Shown: positions 1-14,100 of the stretch, one piece after another
Layout of the letters: each line of letters opens with the position of its first letter
Numbering within the stretch: the first letter of the stretch is position 1
Assembly (NCBI RefSeq): GCF_036669915.1
Contig: NC_089325.1
Location: 8,324,359 to 8,388,358 of the forward strand
From: Pocillopora verrucosa
Lineage: Eukaryota; Cnidaria; Anthozoa; Scleractinia; Pocilloporidae
DNA: 64,000 nucleotides
Reading direction: 5' to 3'
Position numbers and translations under genes: made by a program
Notes under the pieces: model-generated
The model's database searches: none
Told to the model about the DNA's origin: nothing
The model's input: only the letters and a program-made list of their open reading frames with translations

Positions 1-2134
1 CCCTTCCTTTCCCCTGTGGAAAAGATCCCAGAAACTGACGTTTTGCAGAAAGGAAATAGACGCAAGATCGAAACAGCACTTTGAGAATTTCAATTCCACT
101 CCTTCAAATTTTGAAGTTGTCGAAATTCAGAACAATAAGTGAGTTGCAGCTGTACGAAATAACCGCACAGTTAAGGATCATTCGACCTTTGTGTATAGAC
201 ACTATTTAAACAGCCATTGCCAAAGATACACATGCTACATCGAAAGGGAAAGTAAGCTCCACCCAGTTCATCTTTTAAGTTAAGCCTGTCGCCCAACGTG
301 ACAGATGATGTAACAAAACTCGGTAACGATTCGATTTACTGCTTACACTATTTATTTTTGTTCTTTTACTAAGAGGGTGTCATTTGCTCTCCTTTGGAGC
401 TAGAAATGACTGGTTTATCACTCGTTTGTTAAGCTCTTTTCTGAGATAACTTTCTCTTAGAGTTCCTATATTTGAGACGAGTCTTGTGAAACTCATATGA
501 CTACTGTTAATCTTACTCAAGGAATTAATGTACACTAATTACGCTCTGTATATCTTTAAATGAATGGGTATATTTTTGAAGAAATAATGTAGATTCAATC
601 TTAGAATTGAATTTTTGTTACTTTTCTGCTTTCTAAGTATTCTCTAAGTGAACCTCGTAATGGTGAAAGATTTTACAAAACTAATTTTAGAAAGGAAATG
701 AGCTATTCTGATATAAAGTTTCAGTGACATGTGACCATTATAAAATGCAAAGTGAAGTAACGATATCCATCGAAACAAAGTGTGAAATTGCTTGCTTTCA
801 TTTCTCTGTGTAAAGTTACGATCCGTTTATCATTAGCAGTTGATAGTAGTCGCGCGTGTGGTCAGCGAAATGTTGTTCAGTTTTTCTTAGTTTCATTCAT
901 AAATGCAACAAAGCTACGTTTGGCTCATATCATGTCAAGTTATTTATTCGAAATTAACTTTTGAATTCCGCTGTATAAACATGTCGCATTCAGACCAAAT
1001 CTGAAATGTTAAACTTGAGCGATTTTCTAACAGAATGTTTAAAAAATACGTAGATGGCACTTTTAAACAACGTCCTCACTAGAAATGTATATCAAATGAG
1101 ATTAGTAACATTTTCATTGTATAGGTATATTTAGGCGCAAGCAACTAATTAAATATCTGATAATAAAAAGGCTTTCAATTCAAATCCCTGTAAGGAGTGT
1201 TTTAATGGAAGCAGGTTTGTCCCCGATCAAATTTCCTCATCTCCACAGCACTTTCAGGGAAAATCAACTCAGTCCCTGGCTTTACGGGAAGTACTCGACT
1301 GCGGCCCTATAATGAGCGTCGTTTGCATATAGAATCGTCACACTTAGAAAAGAGAAACGTTCAGGTTTCTTTTTTAGAGTTTCGGGAACGTGCTCTGCGA
1401 ACGGCGTAAAGGAAGGTCTGGAAACGCTATTTCAATCAGGCACAGTGACAAAAGCTAGCAAGAGGCTCTGGCGAGCGCCAAAACGAGGTCATAAAAATTT
1501 ACCACCATTTGACATACGCTTTTTACTTCTTTCAAAAATGCTTCAATTAGCTTAAGGTTGTTATACGCAGTACATCCGCGTAAATTGAAAAAAAAACGTC
1601 TGTATTCGTAATTTTTTTTTAAAAAGCGTACTTCTGATGTATTTATGTTCAACGTTAAGAAAAATTAAACTTGTACGATTACTATACAGAATGGTGAAAA
1701 TTACTTCTTGGTCTAAAATCTGAACAAGAGACCCAATACAATGGCTACCCGAACCCTAAAAAGCGATGAAGCGATGGCAAATTTTCCCTCCATCCCTCTT
1801 GTGTCGAGATCATACCATGCATTTTGTAAATATTCCCAAAAGCATTCCTCACTGTTAAAAGGCGAAATTTAATCTCGCTGCTAAATACCCTGACACTCAA
1901 AAAAGTAACTACACTTTAAAATAACAATACGTTAGAGAGAAAAACACTGTAAAGCGATGCGACGAAACAAACCTATCAGCTGGAAGGTGTTTACCATGTA
2001 AAAAATACATCGCATTCGTTTCACTTAACTACGGAAACATGTTTTACACCTAAAATGGGGAGATCCACCGATAAGGTTGCTGTAGTTTAGAGGTTGGGCA
2101 AGCGCCTATGAATTTGGAACAGCTTTGCTTCTTG
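1..2134. other. Intergenic, no recognised gene
   Basis: I see no convincing coding exon on either strand. The open frames are short, lack splice context and have no recognisable protein character. The right end probably contains the 3' UTR of the minus-strand receptor tyrosine kinase whose stop codon is at 2135, but I cannot point to a clear polyadenylation signal near it. Confidence 0.5.
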
Positions 2135-5100
2135 TTATATTTCAGTTTCTTTAGAATTTGACTTAAGTTTTGCTTTAGCGGTTACTTTTGTGGTAGGTAT
2201 AGCAGAAACACGAAGAGGCCTTAATTCTGCTACTGCAGAAGCTTCGTCGTTGCCCTCCTCCAAACTTATTCCGCTCTCGTTCCCTGACAGGCTTCCATCG
2301 GCCCCTAGATCCACCATTCTATATCTTTCGTCTTGATCCAGTTCCTGCTCGGTATCCATGTCTCGAGACAACGGGAGAGAGGGACTGGACTTAACATCGT
2401 CACTCGTTTGTCTAAAATAAGATACCGCATTTAGATTAAAAGTACTTGGCTTTATGTGTTTCTTGGTCGAGACAAAGTTTAAGGGTTTCTTGTGGCGTAA
2501 ACCTTCCTAGGTAACGTTTTCTTTCTTCAAGAAAAACGGCAAGTCAGTGTTATCACCATCAGGGTTTGCGTTACTCACTTTTCGTCTATGCATTAATTAT
2601 CACTGTCATAATTAGTCACGAGCGCGATTTTTGTGAAAATCCAAGGTATGTTCCATTTCCAACATATTATATCAGAGCCCTTGAAATAACATCAAGGTCT
2701 TACAAATTGCATTCTATTTCCTAGGGGTAGTGGGTCCCAGCTGGGCAGCATAGAGGGAGGATCTCATCAAATGCCACGACATATCCCTAATGAATCAAGC
2801 CTCATCATAATTTTAACTTAACAACTTTGCACTTGGAGTACATTTGTAGGAAAATATAAAATACCAATCGGATTGAAAGCTAACCTGTTTAAGCCAGCTA
2901 AACTTGTTTGCGGAAAGTTGGATTCTGTGTTATAGGGTGTGACGTAATAATCATTGGCAGGTCGGTTGTCTCCTGTGATACTTACGTATGCCGAGTTAGT
3001 TTGCTGTGGAGGAAAAGGAACATTTTCAAAGGAATACAATAGAGGAAACCTTAATTACAGGACATTCTCGTAATCCTACCTATTGGGCCAAAAATAATGG
3101 AAATCCTTTGTGTCAAGCTCAGTGGTTGATGTTGCTCGAGGTAGCTTAGTGTCTGGTTTGTTAAAAATCAAGGCGAGTGATTGACAATTCTTTTGACGTA
3201 CCCAGCTTATCAAAACCTCTCCGAAGAGTGTCGGCGGATAGTGAAAACGTCTCTAACTTAAAAGCCAACTCAACATACAGATTTAGACAAAGACTAACGG
3301 CTTCACCTTTGAAGTGTGTAACTCTAGTATCCTTCCGATTCGTTCACTGAGCTGTAAGAATGTAGGCCGCTGATCAGGATTTTGTTCCCAACAGTCCCTC
3401 ATAATAACGTACATGTCCAAAGGACAGTTGTGCGGCTGCTCCATCCGCTCACCGTCACTGAGCATGTCCATAACTTCTTCCGCAGATTGGGTGGGGTAAG
3501 GTGTTCCTCCGAGCGTGAAGATCTCCCACAGGCAAATACCAAATGACCATCTGCAAGGATCAAAGAAAAGAATTAGCAATTATGCGACTGTACGTAGAGG
3601 TTTCACATCAAATATACAAGCACCATTTTCACCTGGACGAAAATGAACTTTCATAATATTCTAAAATCGAAAGGAGACTGTCTTAAAGAGAACTGCAGTT
3701 TACACGTCAAGTGATGCCTTGTATGGGCGGCAGAATATCGAAAGAAACAAGAGATTGATCCTTGAGTCAGAAGCCACTCAACTTACAAAAACGACGACGA
3801 ACCTGAAACAAATTGGTGCGAGATGGGCTTCCTTACAACTTTGCTAAACTTACTTCCTATTTTTCATTCCGATAATCGATAACAGTTCGTTTGGCCAACA
3901 TCTCAGCAGAACACTCAGAAAAGTCTTAGGATAAAAGAAAATCTACGAGAACTTACACATCACTTTTTTCAGTGTAAACTCTGTCGAACAATGATTCTAT
4001 CGCCATCCACTTGATGGGCAGAACTCCTTGAGTTTGTTTCACGTACATATCGCTTTTGTAAATATTTCGAGCTAAACCAAAGTCAGCGACTTTCATGACG
4101 TAATCTTCTCCGACGAGAACATTCCTTGCTGCTAAGTCTCTGTGAATACACTAAAAATACATCCACAATTAAACGAAAAAAAGGAAGATAACGTTCCACA
4201 ACTTCTTGGTTTTTTGAGTAACTACAATAAAATTTTTACAAACCAAAAAGCAGAAAGAAAAGACTTAAGATATCAAGATGTCAGATTGTGACTCTTTTGT
4301 ATGTCCCCTTTAAAACTCCACTTCCTCATTAGTTGTCTGGTTTTTTTTTTTTGTTTTTCCGAATTGCTCGTTTCTTTCTCTCTTCACCTGCCAATGACTT
4401 ACAGTGATTTGCACAAACTGAGGGCCTTCAAAAAGCGAATCAGCTAAACAATTCAGCAATCACTTTTCAAGAAAATATTACGCACATTGAATATCCTATC
4501 GAGTTTTTCCCTTCTCCCTAGGTCGTTCTCCACTCCACAGGACTCGATCCTAACGAAAAAGTCGATATCTCTCGATCTCTCCCTTTATCAGTTATAGCAT
4601 AACTTTGTTTACTAGTGATGTGGATATTTAAAATTTCTTAATAAAGAACCCCTGGCACAAAACAAACGCACCAAATGCTACAATCTAAGAAAAAAATCGA
4701 TTCAAAACCAAATGTATCCATACCTGTTTTGAAGTTAAAAATTCCATTCCACGTGCTATCTGGTAAGCAAAAACTACCAAATTCTTGATCGTTAGTTCAT
4801 TTTCTGGGTTATTCGTTGTAGTTATCCAGGTGGGCTCGTAAATTTCTCGCTTGTTTCGTAAGAACATTAACAAGTTTCCATGTGGTGCATATTCCATGAT
4901 GATGAACAAGCGATCGCCTTTTGTACAAGCCCCTAATAGGTTAACAATATTCATGTGCTCTCCGACATGTATAAGAATCTTCAGCTCAGAGGCGAGGTCA
5001 GCGAAGTCCTCTTTCTTGGCGTTACCTACAATACAGACAGAGGCACCAAGTCAAAATTGGCCACAAACAACCCTATCAAATACTTTTAAAGGTATTTCGG

Positions 5101-8100
5101 TGAGGATTTATTGGTTATCTCGCTTCAAAAGTTATCAGCTGCTGGATGGCAAAATTAAACCTTCAACGAACAAATCTGCTACCATTTTCTAACCGTCAAA
5201 AGATCTCATACTAAAATGCCAGTTGCGTCGAAATTGGACGGATACTTTTATCACACCCTTTCCATCTCAGAATCTAATCTGTACCTCGACCATTATGCGA
5301 TGATCGACATGCTCATGTGACAAGGCTATGCAAGAGGCTTATTTGAATCATGGCAAATGATATTTACTCTTCAGCGTCTTGACTGCAACAGTTGTCTTCA
5401 CGTAAGGAATTCCGCTAGAATCCTGATACACCCTGCTGCTACTAATGCGACGTAGTATTTTGGACCGACGTTTTACTTTCTCTGAACTTTTGTCGCGGGG
5501 ATGAAAGTCCGCAATTCCAATGGCCTCTGCTTTAATGACCTCACCGAAGGCCCCTGATCCCAGCACCTTCCCGAGAGTGAGCCTTTCCTCCGGAAACTCC
5601 CAATCTGGATCGTATGAAAGATTCTCACACTGATCCTGAAGAGTACGGGCGGGATCAATCTGAAAACAATTTACCAACAAGTGAACAAGAATTAAAAACC
5701 TTTCAAGGAAATTTCGTAACAGTAGCAAGTTATTCCGTGGTTGCTATCAGTTTCTTTCTACCAGTTGATCAATTTCTCGCACTGCAGCGGCAGAACGGTC
5801 CCTTGTACTAAGTTCCAGTCCACCCAATCGCATAGTTCCTGCGCTCAGTACGGTTTGAACGTCTTTTCACGCCATGGTTCATGGCACCTAATGTGCCGGT
5901 TTGTGTTTATACCTTGCCCCCCACCCCCAAGATTGCAACCCGTTGCACCTGTTTCCCGTGACCATCCAGTTGAATTTGGCAATTTCTACAAATAATATTA
6001 AACTAGCACACCTGTCTAGGGAAAAGAACAGATTGCACGCGTTCACGATCCTGTATAACGTGCATTTTCAAGATTTCCATAACTTAGGAATACGCAAAAA
6101 CAAACAAACGAACAAACAAACAAACAATTGAATAAAACAACAGTACCGTACCATAGCAGGTTCAAAAGTCACAGGGAAAAACTGACTGTGATATTCTTTA
6201 ATCTTCTGACGCTGGCGGCGAAAAAATACACAACAGACTAAGATGACAATAAAAAGGACAAAGAGAAGCACTCCAACAACACTGAGAGCGATGAGCATCT
6301 CTCTGCTTGATCCTTCTGGAGCTGTGCTCGGTTGGGGGTTGTCTGCCTCTGCTAAGAGGAAAGGAAGTGAAACATATTCATCATGTTTGTTAAAGGGAGA
6401 TTATCATTTGGAGGGACCGTAGCAGCGATCTTAAGTCCAACCGTTTTCGCAGTCATGGAGCTAGAAAGTAATTTTGATGATTAAGTTTTGACGATTTTAA
6501 CTCTCAGTTTTTATAAATCACTACTCGTGCCTGAACCTGTTACAAGCTCACGCTCACGCGAGTTTTCTGTGATTTCGAATTTGTAATAATTAACGTGAAA
6601 CTTGGCTAACTTCGTCAACCTACCCAATTCGACGAATGCAACTGCAATTCCTTTTGAATTAACGGCTACACACAAGTACATTCCGAGATCCTGTTTACTG
6701 ACAGACTCCAACAATAACACCACCTCCTCGTTGTTGTACTGTTTTTGAGTGAATACTAAATTTCCATTTCCATCCATTCTTTTCCATTCTACTTTTGGCA
6801 CAGGGTTGCCAGTGACTACGCACGTACTATTCCATGGCTCCCCTAGTTCGACCGAACGACTTCCATTGGCTGGACGTATAATCACAGGGTTCTCTGAAAT
6901 TAAAAATGTTTCACGCATAAATGGCATTAACTCTTGACGAGTAAAGCAGTTCAGAAGCCCTGTGATCTCTTGAAGTCCTTTCCTTCTTTAAACCTCCCTT
7001 CCCTCCCTTCCCCTTCCAGCTCCACCCCTTCTTCTCTCGTCCCTTTCGCTCCTTTCCCTGCTCTCCCCTCCCTTCTCCACCCAACCCCTTCCCTTTCCTC
7101 TCTTCCCTTTCGATCCCTTCTCCTTTCAGCTCCTGCTCCCCTTCTCTACCCCCCTTCTCCTCCTGTCCTGTCCCCTCCCCTATCCTTCCATCCCTTCCCT
7201 GCTCTCCCCTCCCTTCTCCACCCGGCCCCTTCACTTCACTTTCCTCCCTTTCGATCCCTTCTCCTTTCAGTTCTCTTTGCTCCCCTTCTCTCCCCTCCCT
7301 TCTCATACTGTCCCCTCCCTTCTCCTTCCGTCCCTTCCAATCCCATCCCTTCTCTCCCCTCCCTTCTCATACTGTCCCCTCCCTTCTCCTTCCGTCCCTT
7401 CCAATCCCATCCCTTCTCTCCCCTCCCTTCTCGTACTGTCCCCTCCCTTCTCCTTCCGTCCCTTCTAATCCCATCCCTGCTCTCCCCTCCCTTCTCCACC
7501 CATCCCTTTCCTCTTTCACTCAGAATACTTTTCAATATTCAACTGATCAGTTCAAAGATAGATTTTTAGTAATGACTTGTCAAGTATAAAATGTCAGCGG
7601 CACAACTGAATATTTACTGAAATTTCACACTAACTACGAAAAAAATTTGTTACTGGTTTTCTAACTTCTCCCATTGCGAGCGAGTCACGAAATAACAACA
7701 ATATCTGACTCCATTGCTCATTGGGCTCTCCATTCACTTACCCAGTACATTAAGAAAGGCAGTAGCGTTACTTTCCCCTTTCCTATTTGCCGCTTTACAA
7801 GTGTAGAACCCTGTATGAAGAGTGTGTGCAGGCTTACAAATGATGAGTTTCCCAACAACACCATTTACTCGATAGAAACCAGGAGAACGAGTTTTGCAGG
7901 CCGAGGGTAATAGTCTGTCCATGACTTCAATTTGATTTCTAAGGGGCTGACTGCCTCTAAACCACTGTACCTGACTTGGCATCGGATGAGCAGAAACATT
8001 ACAAAATAATTCAGTGCTAATTTGATGATAAGCTGTCTGATTTTCAAAGTTGAGTATACTTGGTGGAAAAACCTCTGAAAAGAGAACAAAGCAAATGGTG

Positions 8101-11100
8101 TAAGCAACTGGAATACACAAATCTGCAACATGGGTGAGCAAAACCATTAACTGTACTGTTTCTAAGGGAGGATTCCACTGCTGGAGCAAGTTGCTATTAA
8201 CACTTGAATTCCCATGAGTGACCAAGACATAATTACTCCTTCCAATATCAATACAATATCAAGAAGGGAAGTGATGGGAATAAAAAAATCAATTAGGGCA
8301 TTATTAGTGGATTCAATACCAAATTCTCCAAACTGACATCATAAGAATTGTATAGCAGACAGCAGGGAGAAATTTACCAATGAGATCTTGGGAGCGTAAG
8401 GGTTTGTGATAGCAAAAATTGTTGCACCTGTACAGCCTCTTCTGTTTTAACCCTTCATCTCTGGAGAATGATTTTACGCATAAAAATTCTCCTGACAATG
8501 TCATGTCAACACAATACCCACCAAACAGTTGGTAAGAAACTTATTAGTTAGGGGGTGTTATCTCAAAATAATATGGATAAGACATGAAATATTCCCATGA
8601 TATCATCATCATAACACAATGGTATTATCACAGGAACAGAGTAAACAGGGAAGGTTTGGTTTTATGGTACTCACAGACAAACTGATTACTTACTGTTGAC
8701 TTTGATATCCTTCGACACATTCAAAGGTTTACTTTGACAGTCAGTAGCTGCACAAATGTACACTCCAGAATCATTGACAGTAAGTTTTTCCACCACTAGA
8801 TCTGTCCATGTCAAGTCACTCTCAGTCCCAAATGTTACATTGATTCTTGGATCAGTAGCTGCCAACAGCTGTCTACCATCTTTGTACCAACCTGTCATTT
8901 TACCTTTGCAAATCCTAACACATCTCATACTTAAAGTATCATCTTCATCATACTCTTTTGTTGCTGTTGTGATTCTGACAGAATCCATACCTATGGAGAG
9001 AACATGTAGTTCACACAAATTTTTTGTTATTTAATTCATACATTTTTATGCAATATCCAATACTTTTCTTATATAGTTCAACCTCAAATTGTAGGCTAAC
9101 TTATTGCAAGCATAATTATCATCATAGTAATAGCCATTCTACTATAGTGCATGTAACAACCTACAAGAGTAATTGTGATCAGTTTGGGTGATGAGAGCTC
9201 TCAAAATTCAGCAATACATGTAGCCAAGTTATTACTTAGCATTCAGTTTAATTCCCTAACATCAATTTCAGTAACAAAATGTAACATTTTGAAGTCATTT
9301 AATCTGAAAAAGTGAAAAAAAAGTTAAATTTGTTGCATACTGTCTCCAGACCCAATTCAACACTTTTCATCCAAAAAAACCTTTACTCTCAAAAAGTAAT
9401 CATTTTGCAGATTTCTTTATTATCAATAATTCCACACTATGAAAGAAGTATGGATTCAGTATGATGCATCTAATTTAGTGGCATTTCATCATCTTCTGCG
9501 GTAATAATTATTACTCATAACTCACCACTAGCAAAGAATCGCATCATATTTTCAGCACTTCCTCCTGTGTTAGTTGCCACACATCTTAAAAATCCTGACT
9601 GAGCGTCTTGTGGAATGCCAACAGTGCTTCTTTTAGTGGCAACACCACTAGGTGGAGAAATGACAAAGCGAGCAGGAAGGTCTTCCCATCTGTTGTTGTC
9701 TGGGTAACATTCTGGATTGGAGTTTAAACACCGGCCATTTTGATGCTGCCATTTGAAAGTTGGCAATGGATTGGATTGGCTGATCTTGCAGTAGATTTCT
9801 CTACTTGTCCAGAATGACTTTGACTTATCCAAAGAGGGTACAGCTGAAGAAAATAACAAATTATCTAGATTAGGTATCTAACACAGTGTAATTATGCTGA
9901 ATTATAACAATCACACAGCTCCCAAAATGAACTTTTTAAATGGCCTATGCACAGCTAATCATCTGAAAATTAACCCCTCCATTTGCAGTTTGTATGCTTT
10001 CATGATGGACTCAGTATGTCAAAAGTTAGAGTAAGAGCCAAATCTCTGCTACTACAGAGGTAACTTAACCTGGCTTCTCAAGCCCAAAACAAGCTAGAGC
10101 TCTGAACAAAATAAGTCAATTTGCAATGGCACAGGAATTCTTAGGGGGCTGACAGCAAAAGGCTATATCAACAGAAAGGTTTAGGAAACAATTATCCATT
10201 TGACCATAAAAAAAACTATTTATGATTTTTATAACACATACTCTCAATGGAAACTTCCATGTTTTTTTCATCATAACCCTTGCTGTTCCTTGCTACACAG
10301 GTGTAAGTCCCATTGTCTCTTGGAAAACTTGTACTCTCTATGATAAGTTCGCTCATTGAGGTAAGCCACTCCTCATTGGTTTCTTGCAGCACTTTGTAAT
10401 TTTCCCCCGTGCAACCTTGACTTGAAGTTTTTAAACACACTGACATTTCTGCTCCATTATGAATCCAAGTGAAGTTAGACAATGGGAAGCCGCGTGCCCG
10501 ACAACGCATTAACAACCTATCTTTCTCCTTAACAGTTCCTGATTCCTTAAAAGACTTTAAAATTATATTGGGTGCAAAATCTGTTGGCAAATAAAAGGAG
10601 AAAAAAAGGCTTATCATTCAAAGTTTCCGAGCTACCATTTCCTGATACATTTACACCATTAGCAAATGGGGCTGTCTTACTTCAAATATACAACTGTAAT
10701 TGTCTCAGAGAAAAAAGTGAAAACCCCTAAATGCAATAAAACTTATTGTCACATTGTTGGGCATCCTGGCATATTTGGGGTTAAAAAGGTTTTAGGCTTC
10801 ATGCACACTCACATGATTGGGCAGGTTATTTTCTTGTCTCTTTTTTTTTCAGTTTTTATTTGCTCGGTACCCTCAAAAGTGATAATGAATAGTAAGACAG
10901 TTTATGCTCTTAGGCATGTAATTTACATATGTTTTAGGCTGTTCTCAGAGTCATTTTAACCCTTGCCTGGTGGCTTGGCCTAAGTCGGCCTAAAACACAA
11001 CAATGCCTGTCAACAAAATCTGCATCTTTCATTAACAGGAAAAATAATCACCTTTTTTATGATCTTAATATTGTTAGCAAACATATGCTATAGTATTGAA

Positions 11101-14100
11101 TTAAGTCTAATATGTAAATTGATCTATGAATTACTTCATTTTTAATCAATGATAATTAATTAATTTGACTGAGGACCAAAATGACTGAAAAATGGACTTG
11201 TCGTCCCTGAATCTTTCCTTGCAAGGATGACTGGCTGCACAACTGTCCCAAAATTTTAAGACAGGATCTTTGCTTCAAAGGAACTATGGACTTATGGCAA
11301 CATAATAGTTGAGAGACTGAGACGAAGACCACTTTTTTGTCATGAGGCTTTAATAGGAGGATGGACCATGCTTGATCTCAATGCATAGTCATGTACTCTT
11401 AGACTAGCAGTGCTATGACTGAAACAGAACAGGGGTGATTGTTGGACTAGGGGCACTTGTTAGTATAGGACACTTTTTGGAATGAAGGTGCTAACTCAAT
11501 AGGGCGCTTATTAGAATAGGGGCACTTATCAACAAAAACTAATTTGAAGGGAGTGATTATTAGAGAGTGGACCTTAATGGAAGAAGGGTGCTGAATCAAA
11601 TAATTATGGTATGTACATGTCAGAATATGAAATTATGTTGTGTCTCATGATTACTATTAAAACTCACCTTTGACTACTAGCAAACGTAGAGGGTAGGAAG
11701 TTGCTCTACCCCTGTAGGTTATCTGGCACCGATACGTTACACCCTCTGCTGGTGTAAGTTGTGCATTTGTAATTGTAAGAACAGAATGGCCATATGATAC
11801 AACAGTTTGCTTGTGCATTGTGTCACCTTGACGAATTTCTACATGAGTTCCATTCTCTTCTCGAAACCACCTTAAGGTAAAATACTTCTGGAGACTAACA
11901 CCAACACTGGCTTTGCAAGTGAAATTTGCGCTTGTACCAGCCTCCATAACCTTTACTTCAGGAGTCACTATTGGACAGCATGCTGGTTTCTCTAGAGACA
12001 AAAAATTAATTTAAACATATTACACTCAATCATTAACTGCCATCCAAGATATCCCTTTATTGTCTTGGTACACATTTATCATCTTTGTTGGTACAAGTTG
12101 GTTAGTTCCTTGTCCAGGTCCAGAGTACCTACTTAGCTGGCAGGAATGGCTGTACTTTATCCTTGACACACCCTTTCATGAAGCTCAAAATAAAAATGTT
12201 TCATAAACTATTTGAACAGCTTGTTGGAATAATAACTATTTACAAATTGAGTAGAAAAGCATTCATAACCTCTTCCCCTTCACAAAAATAATTACCATCT
12301 AAAAAATGTATTATAAAATGAAACTTCAAATTTAAAACAGGCAGGAACTCAGGGGTGAAAAAAAAAATTCATGTTTTGATTGGGCTTAAACTCATACTTC
12401 CCAGATATCAGTTAGATTCTTCAAACACTTGTACACCTTGAAATTTTCAAGAGAAGGTAATTTCTAATTGAATTATGGGAGTAAGAGTGATTCATATTTC
12501 AATTTGAGTTACACCTTCATAAGTGATTACGGTCTGGCAAAAAACTGTCATGCTTGAACCACTACTGGTTACACATTTGTATGTTCTTGGATCTCCAGTT
12601 GAAATGTTGTGAATAGTGAAGACTTGCTTGTGAAGTGTAACTCTGCCCCCAACAGGTAATCTAACATTGTTCAACAGCAATGTTACATTGGCATTTGGAT
12701 CTGTGGTGTTACAATCAATTGTCAGATCAGTAGCACCAATCATTTCAATGATTACAGGTTTAAAACTACAACTTGTGGCATTGATGGGCAAGCCTGTTAA
12801 AAAAAAAGAAAAAACACGTGCATAAGAAAAAACAAAATTAATTTACAAAACTTGGTGCAAATTATCAAGGGCAGCCAAAAACTCAAAACATGTTAAGGAA
12901 TCTCATCTGGAGGATTAGCATTATTCCCAGTCACTTCAAGTACCACAACAAACTGTATGCCTTGTGCAAATGCCCTGTGCAAATGCCCTGTGCAAATGCC
13001 CTGTGCAAATGCCCTGTATTCCTGAATTAATAGCAAGAGAAAAACAAGTTTGCTACATTCTATGATCTCAAGCCAACATCTTATTCAAAGTTTGCACTTG
13101 TCTATGGCTTTTGCCTATTTAAGTTGTGTTTTGTTTTTTTTTTATTTATATCTGAATAAATTCTTTCTGCATGATTTCCGTACATGATGGTATAGACAAT
13201 ATTTTTCTGTCAATATCTCCTTCACTGAAGTGCAGTTTTCAAAAAGTCTTTTGCAAGTGACCTGCCAAAGATTTCCAAGATGTGGAAGTGTTAAGTTCAA
13301 AGTTTGTTTAAATTGTTTGCCACCAAATTTCAGACTCAAGTTTTCTCTAACACTTTTACTTCATATTTTGCTTCCCCTAACTCCCCTAGAATTACAGGGA
13401 AATCTTGCCCTGAATTGGAAAAAAATAAATCGAATTTAGATTTCCCTTGAAGCTGTCAAAGGTGAAACACAAAGAAAGGAGCTTTTCACAATAGCAAAAC
13501 AAATTCCTCATTTGCACAAGCCAAAAAGCCCAAAGAACAAAAATCAGGATATAAACAAAGCTCTTTTCACAACAAAAACTAATTTTTGGGAGGTGCAACA
13601 AACCCTGCTGCCCACTGCAAGAGAGGAAGTTCACCTCTGAGCTCTCCCTCACCTCAGAAAAGTAATGAACCAGCCACAAATCAGAACCCAATCACAACAG
13701 AAAACATAACTGTAAAATCCACAATAAAGTCTGACAAGAAGCCAGCCCAAGATGTCAACCTGCCCCACCAGCATTGCCTTAGGTGATGTACTATTCAATT
13801 TACAAGTTAATGGAAAGAGCTGGGCTAAAGGATACTGTTGAAACTATTTTCATTGTATTTTTTTTTAATTTTCCCATTCCTTTAACAAGTTGAAAACATA
13901 TTACCTTGATTTTGAAAATTTTAAGTTTTGTGGTCAGTTTGAACCTTTTATTTCCTTAGTTTAACACAGTACCACTCAAAAGCTAAAAGGTTACTCAACA
14001 TTGGACATTTGCCTCAGGAAAATTTTTTGACATTTCACATCATTTCACAAGAGGTGGAAAGGTATATCATTATGCATCACAGTCATCTAGCGTGGTCTTA

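Noticed and set aside
6934..7569. Long open frames on both strands (Ser/Pro/Leu-rich plus, Glu/Gly/Arg-rich minus)
   Set aside because: They lie entirely in the homopyrimidine minisatellite; open frames are expected there because stop codons are rare in C/T or G/A-only DNA.
12958..13017. Tandem repeat resembling a CRISPR array
   Set aside because: Units are 13 bp and directly adjacent with no spacers, and the genome is animal.
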